Shown in pieces: positions 26,133 to 35,744 of a stretch of 64,000 nt of DNA; within the stretch, counting starts at the first letter, position 1, and every line of letters begins with the position of its first letter. The notes beneath the pieces were generated by a model that was not told the origin of the DNA, made no database searches, and was given only the letters and a program-made list of their open reading frames with translations. The position numbers were made by a program, and so were the translations under genes. Source of the stretch: Sinosporangium album (GTDB taxonomy: Bacteria; Actinomycetota; Actinomycetes; Streptosporangiales; Streptosporangiaceae); NCBI RefSeq assembly GCF_900100605.1, contig NZ_FNCN01000008.1, forward strand, positions 62,001 through 126,000. Direction: 5' to 3'.

Positions 26133-26987
26133 TCAGCCGGCGTCCGTGCCGGTCACGGCCACGACACGACGGTAGACCGGCTTCTCCACCGTTCTCACGG
26201 CGAGGGAGAGACCGACGAAGTCGTCCTTCGGCGTGGACTCGGCGCCGTCGGTGCGCGCCAGCCAGAGGAGCCCCACGTAGTGGCCCATGGCGTGGCCGCT
26301 GCCCTCGGTCTGGCCGCCGGTGGGGAACACGGCCCTCGTGGAGGGCAGCGCCAGCATCCACCCGGCCCGGTGGTGCACCTTCATCGCGTCGGCGAACGCG
26401 TCGGCCGACTGCTGATCCTTCACGTTGAGCAGCGTGTACTGCGCGATGTAGCGCCGGTCGGCGCTCAGGTAGAGGCCGCGCACGGCCTGGGTGCATCCGG
26501 CCTCGGCCAACTGCTCCAGTACGGTTCCGCCCCACATGGCCGAGGCGCAGTCGCCGTCCAGCCGCGTGCTGACGAGCCGGAGGTCCTGCTTGCCGTGCTT
26601 GATGACCTTGGCGGGGAACACTTCCTTGACGGTGAGGGGGGCGCTGTCGGCGTTGCGGTCGGCGATCGGAGCGAACAGCTTCGGCGACGCCCACCCCTGG
26701 TAGCGGTCGGGTCTCGGCTGCCCTACCACGACCTCGGCCGAACTCCGCGTCGGCACGAACCCCGATCCCAGCGCCGCGACCGCCCCTGTGAGGGCCACCG
26801 CGGCGGCCAGCACCCCGAGGGTCACCACCACGATGGCGACCAGCTTCTGCCGGCCTGGGGTGAGCCCCCAGTCCGCCAGGAACTGGATGTTGAACTCCGT
26901 GGTCTGGGTGCGGCGGCGCTTCGATGACGTGGGAGGCCGCGTGGGCCCGGCCGACGGCGCCGCCGAGCGGCGCTTCCGGGTCGTCAC
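26133..26987 (-). CDS. membrane-anchored protein coupled to VIT1-type transporter
   Basis: 284 aa protein of unknown function: a basic Arg/Lys/Thr-rich cytoplasmic N terminus of about 45 residues, one transmembrane helix (LVAIVVVTLGVLAAAVALTG), and an extracytoplasmic domain with two Cys (LDGDCASAMWGG, EAGCTQAVRGLYLS). GHAMGHYVGLLWLA matches the corresponding stretch of the downstream paralogue. The GTG start overlaps the stop of the VIT1 gene as GTGA, so they are translationally coupled and may act together at the membrane. Confidence 0.8.
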   Translation of the reverse strand: MTTRKRRSAAPSAGPTRPPTSSKRRRTQTTEFNIQFLADWGLTPGRQKLVAIVVVTLGVLAAAVALTGAVAALGSGFVPTRSSAEVVVGQPRPDRYQGWASPKLFAPIADRNADSAPLTVKEVFPAKVIKHGKQDLRLVSTRLDGDCASAMWGGTVLEQLAEAGCTQAVRGLYLSADRRYIAQYTLLNVKDQQSADAFADAMKVHHRAGWMLALPSTRAVFPTGGQTEGSGHAMGHYVGLLWLARTDGAESTPKDDFVGLSLAVRTVEKPVYRRVVAVTGTDAG

Positions 26988-27694
26988 AGCGATCCGATCA
27001 CATGGCCGAGGCCGAAGGTCAGCACCGCCGCCGCGACCCCGACCATGAGCTGGCGCAGTCCGGAGTAGAGCCAGCCCCGCGCCGTCACCCGCGACACCAG
27101 GACACCGGCGCCGAACAACGCCAGGCACGAGACCACCGCGGACCCCCGTAGATCGTGCATCCCCAAAAGGTAGGGCAAAAGCGGAAGCAGCGCCCCGAGG
27201 CTGAAGGACAGGAACGAGGAGACGGCGGCCGTCAGCGGGCTCGGCAGATCGCGTTGGCTCACTCCGAGCTCCGCCCTGGAGTGCACTTCAAGGGCCTTCT
27301 CCGGGTCTTGCGAGATCTGCCGCGCGACCTCCGCCGCGACCTTCGGGTCGACCCCGCTGCGTTCGATGAGCTGCGTCAACTCGGCGAGTTCGATCTCGGG
27401 GTTGTGCTTCAGCTCGCGGCGCTCGACGGCGATCTCCGCCAGGGCGAGCTCCCGCTGGCTGGCGACCGACACGTATTCCCCTCCGGCCATCGAGAACGCG
27501 CCGGCAGCCAGGCCGGCCGCCCCCGCCAGGAGGACGATCCTGGTGTTGGACGTGCCGCCCGCCACACCGGCGATCAGCGCGAAGTTCGACACCAGGCCGT
27601 CCATCGCGCCGAACACCGCAGGCCGCAGCCACCCCCCCGTCACATCCCGGTGGCGGTGCGTGGGCGCATGCCCATCCGGTCCGATCTGGATCAA
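26984..27694 (-). CDS. VIT1/CCC1-family transporter
   Basis: Predicted iron/manganese transporter of the VIT1/CCC1 family, 236 aa. The first helix carries LRPAVFGAMDGLVSNFALIA, the most conserved family segment. A second hydrophobic region contains AGAFSMAGGEYVSVASQRE, followed by a charged amphipathic region (about residues 85-150, AEIAVERRELKHNP, typically metal-binding) and three further helices. Family members move divalent metal out of the cytosol; the metal is not proven here. First gene of a minus-strand unit with the two paralogous membrane proteins. Confidence 0.9.
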   Translation of the reverse strand: MIQIGPDGHAPTHRHRDVTGGWLRPAVFGAMDGLVSNFALIAGVAGGTSNTRIVLLAGAAGLAAGAFSMAGGEYVSVASQRELALAEIAVERRELKHNPEIELAELTQLIERSGVDPKVAAEVARQISQDPEKALEVHSRAELGVSQRDLPSPLTAAVSSFLSFSLGALLPLLPYLLGMHDLRGSAVVSCLALFGAGVLVSRVTARGWLYSGLRQLMVGVAAAVLTFGLGHVIGSL

Positions 27695-27788
27695 CGCCCC
27701 TCCCCTCCGGTCCGGAAGGCCCCGGACACCCTCATCCGCGAGGGGAGACGCACCTGACCGACCGCCACCATGGTGTCACGGTCGCCGT

Positions 27789-28955
27789 TCAGCGCCCTTC
27801 GGCGGTGTCCTTGACCCCGCCCTTGGCGCTCTCGCCCCCGGCCACCGCATCGGCATCCGATCGCGTGCGGGTGTCGTCGGCGGCTCCGGCCTCGCCGTCT
27901 TCCTCGTGCTTGGTGACCGCGTCACCGGACGCCACATCACCGGACGCCACATCACCGGACGCCACATCGCCCGAGGGCGCAGCGGTGGAAGACGTGACGG
28001 TGGAGGACGCAGCGGCGGAGGACGTGACGGCCGCAGGCGACTGCCCCTGGCGCTCGGCCGCGTCCGCGAGCTCCGGCTCATCGACCTGCTCGGCCCCGTG
28101 ACCGTCGACCTCGCCGTCGCCACCCGAACCGGGAAGCTCCACGCCCAGGGCCTCCTCGCCCGTCTTGTTGCGCATGAACCAGAAGTAGGCCAGCGCGCCG
28201 ACGAACAGCACGATCGACGTCCACTGGTTGAGCCGCAGCCCGAGGATCTCACTCGTCGGGTCGGACCTCATGCCCTCGATCCAGAACCGGCCCAGCGTGT
28301 AGCCCGCGACGTAGAGCGAGAACAGACGCCCGTGGCGCAGGCTGAACCGGCCGCCGACCCACAGGAGCACGCCGGCGAGGGCGAGGTTCCAGAGGGACTC
28401 ATAGAGGAAGGTCGGGTGGTAGACGTCGAAGCCCGGGATCGTGCCCGCCTGACCCGGCCGGATCTCGATGCCCCACGGCAGGTCGGTGGGGCCGCCGAAC
28501 AGCTCCTGGTTGAAGTAGTTGCCCCAGCGGCCGATCGCCTGGCCGATCGCGAGCCCGGGGGCCACCGTGTCGGCCATGGCCGACAGCGCGATGCCCCTCC
28601 GGCGGCACGCGATCCACACACCGACGCCGCCGAGCGCGATCGCGCCCCAGATGCCGAGGCCGCCGTTCCAGATCTTCAGCGCGTCGATCGGCTCATTGCG
28701 AGCCTCGGAGCCGAAATAGAGGTGCCAGTCGGTGATCACATGGTAGAGACGGCCGCCGATCAGACCGAACGCCACGGCCCAGACGGCGATGTCGACCACG
28801 GTGCCGGGGTCGCCCCCGCGCGCACGCCAACGCCGCATGCTGATCCACACGGCGACGACGACGCCGAGAACGATGCACAACGCGTAGGCCCGCAGGGTGA
28901 GTGGTCCGAGACTCCACTCCGAAACCGAGGGGCTGGGAATCGAGGCGAGCAGCAT
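27789..28955 (-). CDS. lgt: prolipoprotein diacylglyceryl transferase
   Basis: Membrane enzyme that transfers diacylglycerol to the lipobox Cys of prolipoproteins, the first step of lipoprotein maturation; needed, for example, for the Liv receptor in this window. 388 aa. Conserved segments are LRAYALCIVLGVVVAVW, FGLIGGRLYHVITDW and the Lgt signature IGRWGNYFNQELFGGPT, with multiple helices. After about residue 285 comes a disordered acidic Ser/Ala/Asp-rich tail of ~105 residues, including three GDVAS repeats, absent from enterobacterial Lgt. No ribosome site; a TACTCT box lies eight bases before the ATG, consistent with a nearly leaderless transcript. Confidence 0.96.
   Translation of the reverse strand: MLLASIPSPSVSEWSLGPLTLRAYALCIVLGVVVAVWISMRRWRARGGDPGTVVDIAVWAVAFGLIGGRLYHVITDWHLYFGSEARNEPIDALKIWNGGLGIWGAIALGGVGVWIACRRRGIALSAMADTVAPGLAIGQAIGRWGNYFNQELFGGPTDLPWGIEIRPGQAGTIPGFDVYHPTFLYESLWNLALAGVLLWVGGRFSLRHGRLFSLYVAGYTLGRFWIEGMRSDPTSEILGLRLNQWTSIVLFVGALAYFWFMRNKTGEEALGVELPGSGGDGEVDGHGAEQVDEPELADAAERQGQSPAAVTSSAAASSTVTSSTAAPSGDVASGDVASGDVASGDAVTKHEEDGEAGAADDTRTRSDADAVAGGESAKGGVKDTAEGR
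27923..27967 (-). repeat. 15-bp tandem repeat in the lgt tail
   Basis: CACCGGACGCCACAT occurs three times in tandem without change; on the coding strand it gives repeated GDVAS. It lies in the disordered C-terminal tail of Lgt. Confidence 0.9.
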
Positions 28956-29233
28956 GTCAGGTGAGAGTACAGGCTCGGGGGCCCGATGACCGCATCGCGC
29001 GAACACCGGAACCAGTCTGAGACCTCAGAACAGGGCGACAACCCCATCCTGAAGTCGATTTCCCGCTCACGGCTGGTCCCACCTGGACAAACACCTCATC
29101 CACTCACGAGTTCACACGAGTTCAATCGATACACCGCTCCCACCGCCCCGCGGGCGCAGCCCCCGTCCAGGCCGGGGAGCCCGGGCCGCCGCCATGCCGC
29201 GTCTCACCGGGAGACCCCGCGGGACGAGGGCCT
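28956..29233. other. intergenic, lgt promoter region
   Basis: It contains the lgt -10 candidate TACTCT (complement of 28964-28969) and a direct repeat ACGAGTTCA near 29106-29123. No gene or RNA recognised. Confidence 0.4.
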
Positions 29234-29259
29234 CCCGGCCGCGCCGCGGCGCGGCCGGG
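29234..29259 (-). terminator. terminator after the DsbA-like gene
   Basis: CCCGGCCGCGCC and GGCGCGGCCGGG form a 12-bp stem, 10 bases beyond the stop of the minus-strand thioredoxin-fold gene. Confidence 0.7.
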
Positions 29260-29269
29260 ACGGACGGGA

Positions 29270-30022
29270 CTACTTGCCGGCGTTGGTCACGAGCTCGCGC
29301 AAGGCCGCGGGGTCGAAGGCCACCGGGTTGTCGACCTCCTTGCCGTCCAGCTTGAGCGTGGGGGTGGCGCCGATCTTGACCTTGGCGCCGTAGTCGAGGT
29401 GGGCCTGCAGGTGCTTCTGCGAGGTCACGCAGCTCTCGAAGTCGGGAGAGGTCACGCCGACGTCCTTGCCCCACGCCACGATGTCGGGGAGCTTGAAGCC
29501 CTCGGTCCCCTCGGAGGGCTGCTCCTTGAAGAGCTTGTCGTGGAGGGCGAGCCACTGGCCGCCGTCCGAGACGCAGCGCAGCGCCGCTCCGGCGCGCACC
29601 GAGTTGCCCCTCGTGATGCCGTTGTTGAGCTGCTCGGGGAAGATCGTGATGGGGTGGAAGACCACCTTGACCTTGCCCTCGGCCGCGAGGTTCTTCAGCG
29701 TGGACCCCGTGGTGAGCTCAAGCTGCCGGCAGGCCGGACACTGGAAGTCCTCATAGACGTCGACCACGGGCTTGGTGACGCCCGGCTTGGCCATCACGGC
29801 CGTGCCGTCGGCCTGCACGGTGACCGGGGCGAGCGACTGGGCGATCGTCTCTGGAGCGCTCCTTGACGCGGCATACCACCATCCGGCGCCGATCGCCGCC
29901 AAGGCGACCACTCCCACAGTGGCGATCGTCGCCACGCGTCGTCGCTGCTCCTGCTTGCGCTCGGCCTCTCTTTGCGCCTTGATGCGCTCCCGGGCTGTGT
30001 GATCGCGCGCACCCTTGCCCAT
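29270..30022 (-). CDS. membrane-anchored DsbA-like thioredoxin-fold protein
   Basis: Predicted extracytoplasmic disulfide oxidoreductase, 250 aa. A charged cytoplasmic N terminus (ARERIKAQREAERKQEQRR) precedes one transmembrane helix (VGVVALAAIGAGWWYAA). The thioredoxin-like domain has the active site CPAC in VDVYEDFQCPACRQLE and the cis-Pro region IGATPTLKLDGKEV. A second Cys pair (LRCVSDGG and FESCVTSQ) may form a structural disulfide. It is co-transcribed with the preceding MauE/DoxX-like gene, the two reading frames sharing one base; such a pair may form a redox unit in which the membrane protein re-oxidises the thioredoxin (inference). Confidence 0.88.
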   Translation of the reverse strand: MGKGARDHTARERIKAQREAERKQEQRRRVATIATVGVVALAAIGAGWWYAASRSAPETIAQSLAPVTVQADGTAVMAKPGVTKPVVDVYEDFQCPACRQLELTTGSTLKNLAAEGKVKVVFHPITIFPEQLNNGITRGNSVRAGAALRCVSDGGQWLALHDKLFKEQPSEGTEGFKLPDIVAWGKDVGVTSPDFESCVTSQKHLQAHLDYGAKVKIGATPTLKLDGKEVDNPVAFDPAALRELVTNAGK

Positions 30023-30573
30023 CAGACCTTCTCCTCATCCTCTTCGTTCTCTTCCTCGACGCCGTCGGCGCGCGAGGGGGTCAGCCCAAGCGCCGAGTCC
30101 AGCGCGAACCTGCCCGGGGGGAACCAAGCGATCCAGACACCGAGGATGACGAGCCCGATGTCTCGCAAGATAGTTCCAAGATAGTCGGGCTCTTCCCATG
30201 CCTCGAGTGCCCCACCTGTGCCGAAGCATCCGCAATCGATGCGCAGACCCCTGGCCCATGCGGAGGCGATGCCCACGACGAAGGCCAGCATGAGAAGCGC
30301 CGAAATGATCCCGGAAATGCGGGTGAGAAGACCGACAACCAGCAGCACCCCGATAACGATCTCCAGGATGGGGAGACCGTAGCCGACGGCCGTCGCGAGC
30401 GACTCAGGCAGCAGCTCATACGCCCTCACCGCCTCCACGGACAACGCAGGTGTTTCGATTTTCAGCCAACCGGCCACGATCATCACTCCTGCGAGCCCCA
30501 GGCGCGCGGCGACCGTGACCCACGGTATCGCAGATCTCACTCTCAGCGACGGTGGTGACACCGACACCTCCAC
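30022..30573 (-). CDS. MauE/DoxX-family integral membrane protein
   Basis: Four-helix membrane protein of 183 aa. The family pattern is visible in VAARLGLAGVMIVAGWLKI, YELLPESLATAVGYGLPILE and VGIASAWARGLRIDCGCFGTG; the CGCFG Cys pair is typical of MauE-like proteins linked to thioredoxin-fold partners. The tail is acidic (VEEENEEDEEKV). GAGGA lies four bases before the GTG at 30573. It precedes and is coupled to the DsbA-like gene, suggesting electron transfer across the membrane for disulfide chemistry. An internal GTG four codons later cannot be excluded as start. Confidence 0.82.
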   Translation of the reverse strand: MEVSVSPPSLRVRSAIPWVTVAARLGLAGVMIVAGWLKIETPALSVEAVRAYELLPESLATAVGYGLPILEIVIGVLLVVGLLTRISGIISALLMLAFVVGIASAWARGLRIDCGCFGTGGALEAWEEPDYLGTILRDIGLVILGVWIAWFPPGRFALDSALGLTPSRADGVEEENEEDEEKV

Positions 30574-30936
30574 ATGTCCTCATGATGTTGTTCCGCTCGG
30601 GACCGTGCCGCGCACCCCGCCGTCTTCCAGTGCGCCCCGCCCAACGGAACAGCCACACTAGCCCGGTAACACCTCACCATGAGTGCGATAAGCCGTGAAT
30701 AAGCAGGCACGACGCTCGGCTCCGACCTGGAAGATCACCATATATCCGCACCGGTGCGGGTCCTCTGGCGGGCAGGCTTCAGCCGTACGGCACCGCCGAC
30801 CGACCCCATCCCCTCGCGCACGGCGCCACGCCCGCGCGACCGACACCACCTTGCGCGCCGTCACGCACAGCCACCGGGAAACGCCGAACGCGCGGCCCCG
30901 CAGAGAGCCGCGCGTAGAAACGTGAACGAACGCGGG
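30574..30936. other. intergenic between trpA and the MauE-like gene
   Basis: 363 bp containing a trpA terminator candidate (30889-30914) and the promoter of the redox pair. The minus strand keeps an open frame around 30658-30864, but it has two TTA codons and no ribosome site, so I do not call it a gene. Confidence 0.5.
30889..30914 (-). terminator. terminator of the hisI-trpCBA unit
   Basis: Eight-base-pair stem CGCGCGGC / GCCGCGCG with a ten-base loop, 23 bases beyond the trpA stop. Confidence 0.6.
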
Positions 30937-31734
30937 TCAGCGGCCCCGCGCGCCGGCCGCCAGCTCGGCGCCGAGCTCACGCACGCCCGCCAGGCCCGCG
31001 GCCTCGTCGGGGGCGTCGAGCAGGCGCCGGATGAAGGCCGAACCGACGATGACGCCGTCGGCATAACCCGCCACCTCGGCCGCCTGCGTGCCCGTGCCGA
31101 CGCCCAAGCCGACGCAGACGGGCAGCGAGGTGTGCTCACGGGTGCGCTTGACCAGTGTCTCCGCCGCGGAACCGATGGATTCCCGCGCCCCGGTGATGCC
31201 CATGAACGACGCCGCGTAGACGAAGCCGGTGCAGCACTCGGCGACGGCCGCGATGCGCTCGTCGGGCGAGCTGGGCGCCACGAGGAAGACCGTGTCGAGC
31301 CCGGCCGCCGCGGAGGCCTCACGCCACGGGCCCGCCTCCTCGGGAATGAGGTCGGGCGTGATCGTGCCGACCCCTCCCGCGCTCGCGAGCTCACGGGCGA
31401 AGCGGTCCGCGCCGTAGACGTAGATCGGATTCCAGTAGGTCATGACCAGCGTCGCGGCACCGGTGGCGGCGACGCCCTCGACGGTGCGCATCACATCTGC
31501 GATGCGCGTGCCGTTGACCAGCGAGCGGTGGACCGCGGCCTGGATCGTGGGGCCGTCCATGAGCGGATCGGAGTAGGGCAGGCCGATCTCGATCACGTCG
31601 CAGCCCGCCTCGACCATGGCGGTGGCGGCCGCGACAGCGCCGTCCTTGGTGGGAAACCCGGCCGGGAGATATCCGACCAGGGCGGCGCGGTTCTCCGCGC
31701 GGGCCTTGGCGAACACCGTGGCAAGTGTCGTCAT
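30937..31734 (-). CDS. trpA: tryptophan synthase alpha chain
   Basis: Cleaves indole-3-glycerol phosphate to indole, which is channelled to the beta chain. 265 aa, the normal TIM-barrel length. The catalytic Glu is in CDVIEIGLPYSDPLMDGPTI and the catalytic Asp in GTITPDLIPEEAG; the phosphate-binding loop VCVGLGVGTGTQAAEV and DGVIVGSAFIRRL follow. ATG at 31734 begins TTLATVFAKARAE; AGGA lies upstream. It follows trpB by 14 bp and ends the operon. Confidence 0.97.
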   Translation of the reverse strand: MTTLATVFAKARAENRAALVGYLPAGFPTKDGAVAAATAMVEAGCDVIEIGLPYSDPLMDGPTIQAAVHRSLVNGTRIADVMRTVEGVAATGAATLVMTYWNPIYVYGADRFARELASAGGVGTITPDLIPEEAGPWREASAAAGLDTVFLVAPSSPDERIAAVAECCTGFVYAASFMGITGARESIGSAAETLVKRTREHTSLPVCVGLGVGTGTQAAEVAGYADGVIVGSAFIRRLLDAPDEAAGLAGVRELGAELAAGARGR

Positions 31735-31748
31735 CGCAGGTCCTGGAA

Positions 31749-32990
31749 TCAAAGGTTGAAGTATTTCATCGCGGTGCCCATGTCCTTGTCACCGCGACCG
31801 GAGAGATTGACGAGGATCGTCGCCTCGGAGCCGAGCTCACGGCCGAGCTTCAGCGCGCCCGCGAGGGCATGAGACGACTCGATCGCCGGGATGATGCCCT
31901 CTGCCCTCGACAGGAGGGAGAACGCCTCCATCGCCTCGGTGTCGGTGATGCCGTGGTAGCTCGCCCGGCCGGTGTCCTTCAGCCAGGCGTGCTCCGGGCC
32001 CACGCCCGGATAGTCGAGGCCCGCCGAGATGGAGTGCGACTCGATCGTCTGGCCCTCGTCGTCCTGCAGCACGTAGGTGCGGGAGCCGTGCAGCACGCCG
32101 ACCGACCCCTGGGTCAGGGTCAGCGCGTGCCGACCGCTCTCCAGGCCGTGGCCCCCGGCCTCGTAACCGTGGAGCGCGACGCCCTCGTCGCCGATGAACG
32201 CGTGGAAGATGCCGATCGCGTTGGACCCTCCGCCGACGGCGGCGGCCACCGCGTCGGGCAGGCGGCCGGTGAGGTCGAGGATCTGGCGGCGGGCCTCGAC
32301 CCCGATGATGCGCGCGAAATCGCGCACGATCTCGGGGAACGGGTGCGGGCCCGCGACGGTGCCGAACAGGTAGTACGTGCTGTCGACGCTCGCCACCCAG
32401 TCGCGGAACGCCTCGTTGATCGCGTCCTTGAGCGTGCGGCTGCCGGTGGCGACGGGCACGACGCTCGCGCCGAGCAGCTTCATGCGCGCCACGTTGAGCG
32501 CTTGGCGGTCGCAGTCGACCTCGCCCATGTAGATCACGCATTCGAGGCCGAGCAGCGCGCAGGCCGTGGCGGTGGCCACGCCGTGCTGCCCCGCCCCGGT
32601 CTCGGCGATGACCCTGGTCTTGCCCATGCGCTTGGTGAGCAGGGCCTGCCCCAGCACGTTATTGATCTTGTGCGCGCCGGTGTGGGTGAGGTCCTCACGC
32701 TTGAGGATGATGCGGGCGCCGCCCGCGTGCTCCGAGAAGCGCGGCACATCGGTCAGGGTCGTCGGCCGACCGGCGTACGTGCGCAGCAGGTGGTCGAACT
32801 CGCGCAGGAACTCCGGGTCGCTCTTGGCCTTCTCATAGGCGACGGCGACCTCGTCCAGCACGGGCACGAGGGCCTCGGGGACGAATCGCCCGCCGAACGC
32901 CCCGAAGCGGCCGGAACTGTCGGGGTCGTCGCCAGCGCGGTTGCCCACCAGGTCGGCGGCGCTGAGCAGGGCGCCTTCTTTCTCGGTCAC
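31749..32990 (-). CDS. trpB: tryptophan synthase beta chain
   Basis: PLP enzyme joining indole and serine to tryptophan, 413 aa. The PLP Lys is in [18 protein letters not shown]; the PLP-phosphate loop is [18 protein letters not shown] and the substrate loop contains [14 protein letters not shown]. The GTG start overlaps the trpC stop as GTGA. In Streptomyces a small gene (trpM) lies between trpC and trpB; it is absent here. Confidence 0.97.
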   Translation of the reverse strand: MTEKEGALLSAADLVGNRAGDDPDSSGRFGAFGGRFVPEALVPVLDEVAVAYEKAKSDPEFLREFDHLLRTYAGRPTTLTDVPRFSEHAGGARIILKREDLTHTGAHKINNVLGQALLTKRMGKTRVIAETGAGQHGVATATACALLGLECVIYMGEVDCDRQALNVARMKLLGASVVPVATGSRTLKDAINEAFRDWVASVDSTYYLFGTVAGPHPFPEIVRDFARIIGVEARRQILDLTGRLPDAVAAAVGGGSNAIGIFHAFIGDEGVALHGYEAGGHGLESGRHALTLTQGSVGVLHGSRTYVLQDDEGQTIESHSISAGLDYPGVGPEHAWLKDTGRASYHGITDTEAMEAFSLLSRAEGIIPAIESSHALAGALKLGRELGSEATILVNLSGRGDKDMGTAMKYFNL

Positions 32991-33811
32991 TGCTGCCTCT
33001 CGGATCCGTTGTCCGGTCGCGTCGCGGGGTGGGCCCCCGCGGTCACCAGGTCGACGACCGCCGCTCGCGGGTCCCTGCCGGTGACGAGGCTCTCACCGAC
33101 CAGTACGGCGTCAGCCCCGGCACGAGCATATGCCAGAAGATCATGAGGACCGCGCACGCCGGACTCGGCGATTCTGATCACGCCCTCGGGAATCTTCGGG
33201 GCGACCCTCGCGAAGACCTCGCGGTCGACCTTGAGCGTCTTCAGGTCACGCGCGTTCACACCGACGATCCGCGCCCCGGCGTCGAGCGCCCGGTCGAGCT
33301 CCTCGGCGGTGTGCACCTCGACCAGCGGCGCGAGGCCGATCGACTCGGCCCGCTCGATCAGCGACACCAGCGCGTTCTGCTCCAGCGCGGCGACGATCAG
33401 CAGCACGAGGTCGGCGCCGTAAGCACGGGCCTCCCACAGCTGGTAGGACGTCACGACGAAATCCTTGCGCAGCACCGGGATGTCGACCACGGCGCGCACC
33501 GAGGCGAGGTCGGCCAGGCTGCCGCCGAAACGGCGCCGCTCGGTCAGCACGCTGATGACGTGGGCGCCGCCGGACTCGTAGTCCCTGGCCAGAGCCGCGG
33601 GATCGGCGATGGCGGCGAGCGCGCCCTTGGACGGGCTTGAGCGCTTCACCTCCGCGATGACCGACACCTTGTCGCCGCCCAGAGCGGCGTAGGCGTCACG
33701 GGGCGAGGGAGCCTTCGCCGCACGCTCCTTCAGCTCATCGAGCGTCACGGCTCTCTGCCTGTCGGCGAGGTCCGCTCGCACCCCGTCCAGGATCTCGTCG
33801 AGCACGGTCAC
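32987..33811 (-). CDS. trpC: indole-3-glycerol phosphate synthase
   Basis: Ring-closing decarboxylase of tryptophan synthesis, 274 aa. [13 protein letters not shown] contains the catalytic Lys; [19 protein letters not shown] and [14 protein letters not shown] are family hallmarks, and the phosphate loop [20 protein letters not shown] is intact. It is monofunctional: no TrpF domain is fused. GTG at 33811 lies downstream of GGAGGG and begins [18 protein letters not shown], as in other actinobacterial TrpC proteins. Third from last gene of the hisI-trp unit. Confidence 0.96.
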   Translation of the reverse strand: MTVLDEILDGVRADLADRQRAVTLDELKERAAKAPSPRDAYAALGGDKVSVIAEVKRSSPSKGALAAIADPAALARDYESGGAHVISVLTERRRFGGSLADLASVRAVVDIPVLRKDFVVTSYQLWEARAYGADLVLLIVAALEQNALVSLIERAESIGLAPLVEVHTAEELDRALDAGARIVGVNARDLKTLKVDREVFARVAPKIPEGVIRIAESGVRGPHDLLAYARAGADAVLVGESLVTGRDPRAAVVDLVTAGAHPATRPDNGSERQQ

Positions 33812-33923
33812 GCGATCAGGGTCCCTCCGGTCGACGGCTTGAAGTCGGCCTCTCGGCCTCGTTCTGCCGATCGTATCGGCCTCCCCGACGGCGTTCGGCC
33901 ATCGGGGCGGCCCCTGGCCCCCG

Positions 33924-34349
33924 CTACGGTGCCAGGAGCTGCCCAAAAGGCATATTTCGCACGATCCAAAAGACCACCCCGGCGGCCAGAAAGCCGTACA
34001 ACCAGCGGGGACCCGGCGCGACGGGCCGCATCGGCCTCCCCCGCCACGCCTGCGCGAACCACCGCACCCACAGAAAACCCGCGACCGGCACCAGCAACAC
34101 CACCAGGGCGTTCAGCCCGAGCGCCGCCGCCACATCCCCGTGCCCCAAAGCGTGAACCGCCCGCAACCCCCCGCACCCCGGACACAGCAGGCCCGTCAAC
34201 GCGAGGAAAGGACACCCCGGGTAGTGGCCCGGCTCGTTCGGATCCACCGCCCGCACATACAGCGCCGCCCCCGACACCACCGCCGCCACCCCAAGCGGCG
34301 CCAACACCGACACCAGCCGGCGCCGCCCAGAAACGATCGACGTCACCAC
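33924..34349 (-). CDS. DUF2752 membrane protein
   Basis: Small membrane protein of unknown function, 141 aa, with the DUF2752 signature [21 protein letters not shown] (Cys pair CPGC) between hydrophobic helices. Two consecutive GTG codons can start it; the first is given. It lies between the Trp-associated membrane protein and trpC in the same direction, a position often seen in actinobacterial trp clusters. No catalytic residues beyond the Cys pair are apparent. Confidence 0.85.
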   Translation of the reverse strand: MVTSIVSGRRRLVSVLAPLGVAAVVSGAALYVRAVDPNEPGHYPGCPFLALTGLLCPGCGGLRAVHALGHGDVAAALGLNALVVLLVPVAGFLWVRWFAQAWRGRPMRPVAPGPRWLYGFLAAGVVFWIVRNMPFGQLLAP

Positions 34350-34418
34350 CCCAGTATGCGGGGTCGGCCGTGCCCGCCGCGGCGGACCTGCCGATCGATC
34401 GCGTGGCTTGGGCGCTTG

Positions 34419-35192
34419 TCAGCGGCGGTCGTCCTGGTCGTCGGCCGTTCCGGTGGGGTCTTCGCCGCTGTCGATGGCGTCCCACAGGGCGCGCTCGCTG
34501 CGCTCGGCGGGGCGGCCGGCGCCCTGGCGGCGTGCGGCCTGCGGCGCCGTGCCGCTGGCTCCGCTCGCGGCCGGACCGGGCGACACGCTGGAACCGGACG
34601 GCACGGCGGAACCGGTGGCCTCGCCGCCCGAAGAACCGCTTGACGAACCGACCGACGCCCCGACCGGCGAGCCGCCCTTCGCCGCGCGGGGGCGGCGCGA
34701 GTAGCGGTCCGACATGCCCGGCCAGCGAGGCCCGAGGACGGCGGCGGTCAATCCCCCGGCGACGAGGACGAGCCCACCGGCGGCTGCGGCCGTCGGCCAG
34801 ACGGTCGTCGTGAAGGACCAGTCCGTGGCCGCGGACGCCAGCGGGCTGCGTTCTGTGACGAGGTCCGTCAAATCCCGGGCGCCGGCCCCCGAGAAGCCGA
34901 TCAGAGCGATGCCCGCGCCGCAGGCGGCGGTGACGAGTGCGACGAGACGCCGCCACACCCCGCCGACGGCGAGAACGGCGAGGATCGAGGCGAGAGCCGC
35001 CATGGCGAGCGGCCCCAGCCCCGCGGCGAGCTCGGCGCCGGTGACGACGGCGTGGCTGCGGGCACCTCCCGAGGCGCCCGCGTAGGACACCTCCGCCCAG
35101 TCACGGCCGGACGCGGCCCATGCGAGACCGGCCCCTGCGGCGGTGACGAGCACCCAGGTCCACAGGGACCGCTTCGAAGCAGGTGAACTCAA
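34419..35192 (-). CDS. Trp biosynthesis-associated membrane protein (TIGR02234 family)
   Basis: Membrane protein of 257 aa, member of a family found beside actinobacterial trp genes. Four hydrophobic helices lie in the first ~170 residues ([75 protein letters not shown]) with RDWAEV after the first, then a long cytoplasmic Ser/Gly/Ala-rich tail. The TTG start overlaps the hisI stop (TTGA). In Streptomyces trpE precedes it; here hisI takes that place directly. Confidence 0.88.
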   Translation of the reverse strand: MSSPASKRSLWTWVLVTAAGAGLAWAASGRDWAEVSYAGASGGARSHAVVTGAELAAGLGPLAMAALASILAVLAVGGVWRRLVALVTAACGAGIALIGFSGAGARDLTDLVTERSPLASAATDWSFTTTVWPTAAAAGGLVLVAGGLTAAVLGPRWPGMSDRYSRRPRAAKGGSPVGASVGSSSGSSGGEATGSAVPSGSSVSPGPAASGASGTAPQAARRQGAGRPAERSERALWDAIDSGEDPTGTADDQDDRR

Positions 35193-35545
35193 GTGCCCTC
35201 CGAGACCACGGTGTCCAGCGCGCCGGCGTCGAAGCAGGTGCGGTCGCCCGTGTGGCAGGCGGCGCCGTGCTGGTCGACCTTGAGAAGGACCGTGTCGCCG
35301 TCGCAGTCGAGCGCCACCGACACCACACGCTGGGTGTTGCCGGAAGTCGCCCCTTTGACCCAGTATGCCCGCCGACTGCGCGACCAGTACGTCGCCCTCC
35401 CCGTGGTGAGGGTGCGGTGCAGTGCCTCGTCGTCCATCCAGGCGAGCATCAGCACCTCGCCGGTGTCGTGCTGCTGCACGATGGCGGGCACGAGCCCGTC
35501 GGCGGCGCGCTTGAGGCGGTCTGCGATCTTCGGGTCCAGGGACAT
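35189..35545 (-). CDS. hisI: phosphoribosyl-AMP cyclohydrolase
   Basis: Third step of histidine synthesis, opening the adenine ring of PR-AMP. 118 aa, single-domain form without HisE. Conserved elements are [34 protein letters not shown] and the metal-binding [13 protein letters not shown] and [10 protein letters not shown]. First gene of a unit continuing with the Trp-associated membrane protein, DUF2752 and trpCBA, away from the main his operon. Confidence 0.96.
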   Translation of the reverse strand: MSLDPKIADRLKRAADGLVPAIVQQHDTGEVLMLAWMDDEALHRTLTTGRATYWSRSRRAYWVKGATSGNTQRVVSVALDCDGDTVLLKVDQHGAACHTGDRTCFDAGALDTVVSEGT

Positions 35546-35644
35546 GCCGTCATTCTGCCTTACGCGGGGGTGACGTCCTGCCTCCTGGCCAGGGGGTTCC
35601 CCGCCGGACCGCAGGACGCGACCCCGGCACCGGCCCCGGTCCGG

Positions 35645-35722
35645 ACCCCGTGCCGACCCCGTGCCGACCCCGTGCCGACCCGCTCCAGCTCCAGGCCCCG
35701 CTCCAGGCCCCGCTCCAGCTCC
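35645..35722. repeat. short tandem repeats between the ABC exporter and hisI
   Basis: CCCCGTGCCGAC repeats three times (35645-35680), followed by alternating GCTCCAG/GCCCC units to 35722. No ORF or RNA structure explains them; they look like slippage-prone spacer sequence. Confidence 0.7.
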
Positions 35723-35744
35723 AGAGCCCGCCCCCGGTCCAGGC

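Noticed and set aside
30658-30864. Possible 68-aa ORF on the minus strand between trpA and the MauE-like gene
   Set aside because: It has two TTA codons, no ribosome binding site and no recognisable motif; more likely promoter/terminator sequence.
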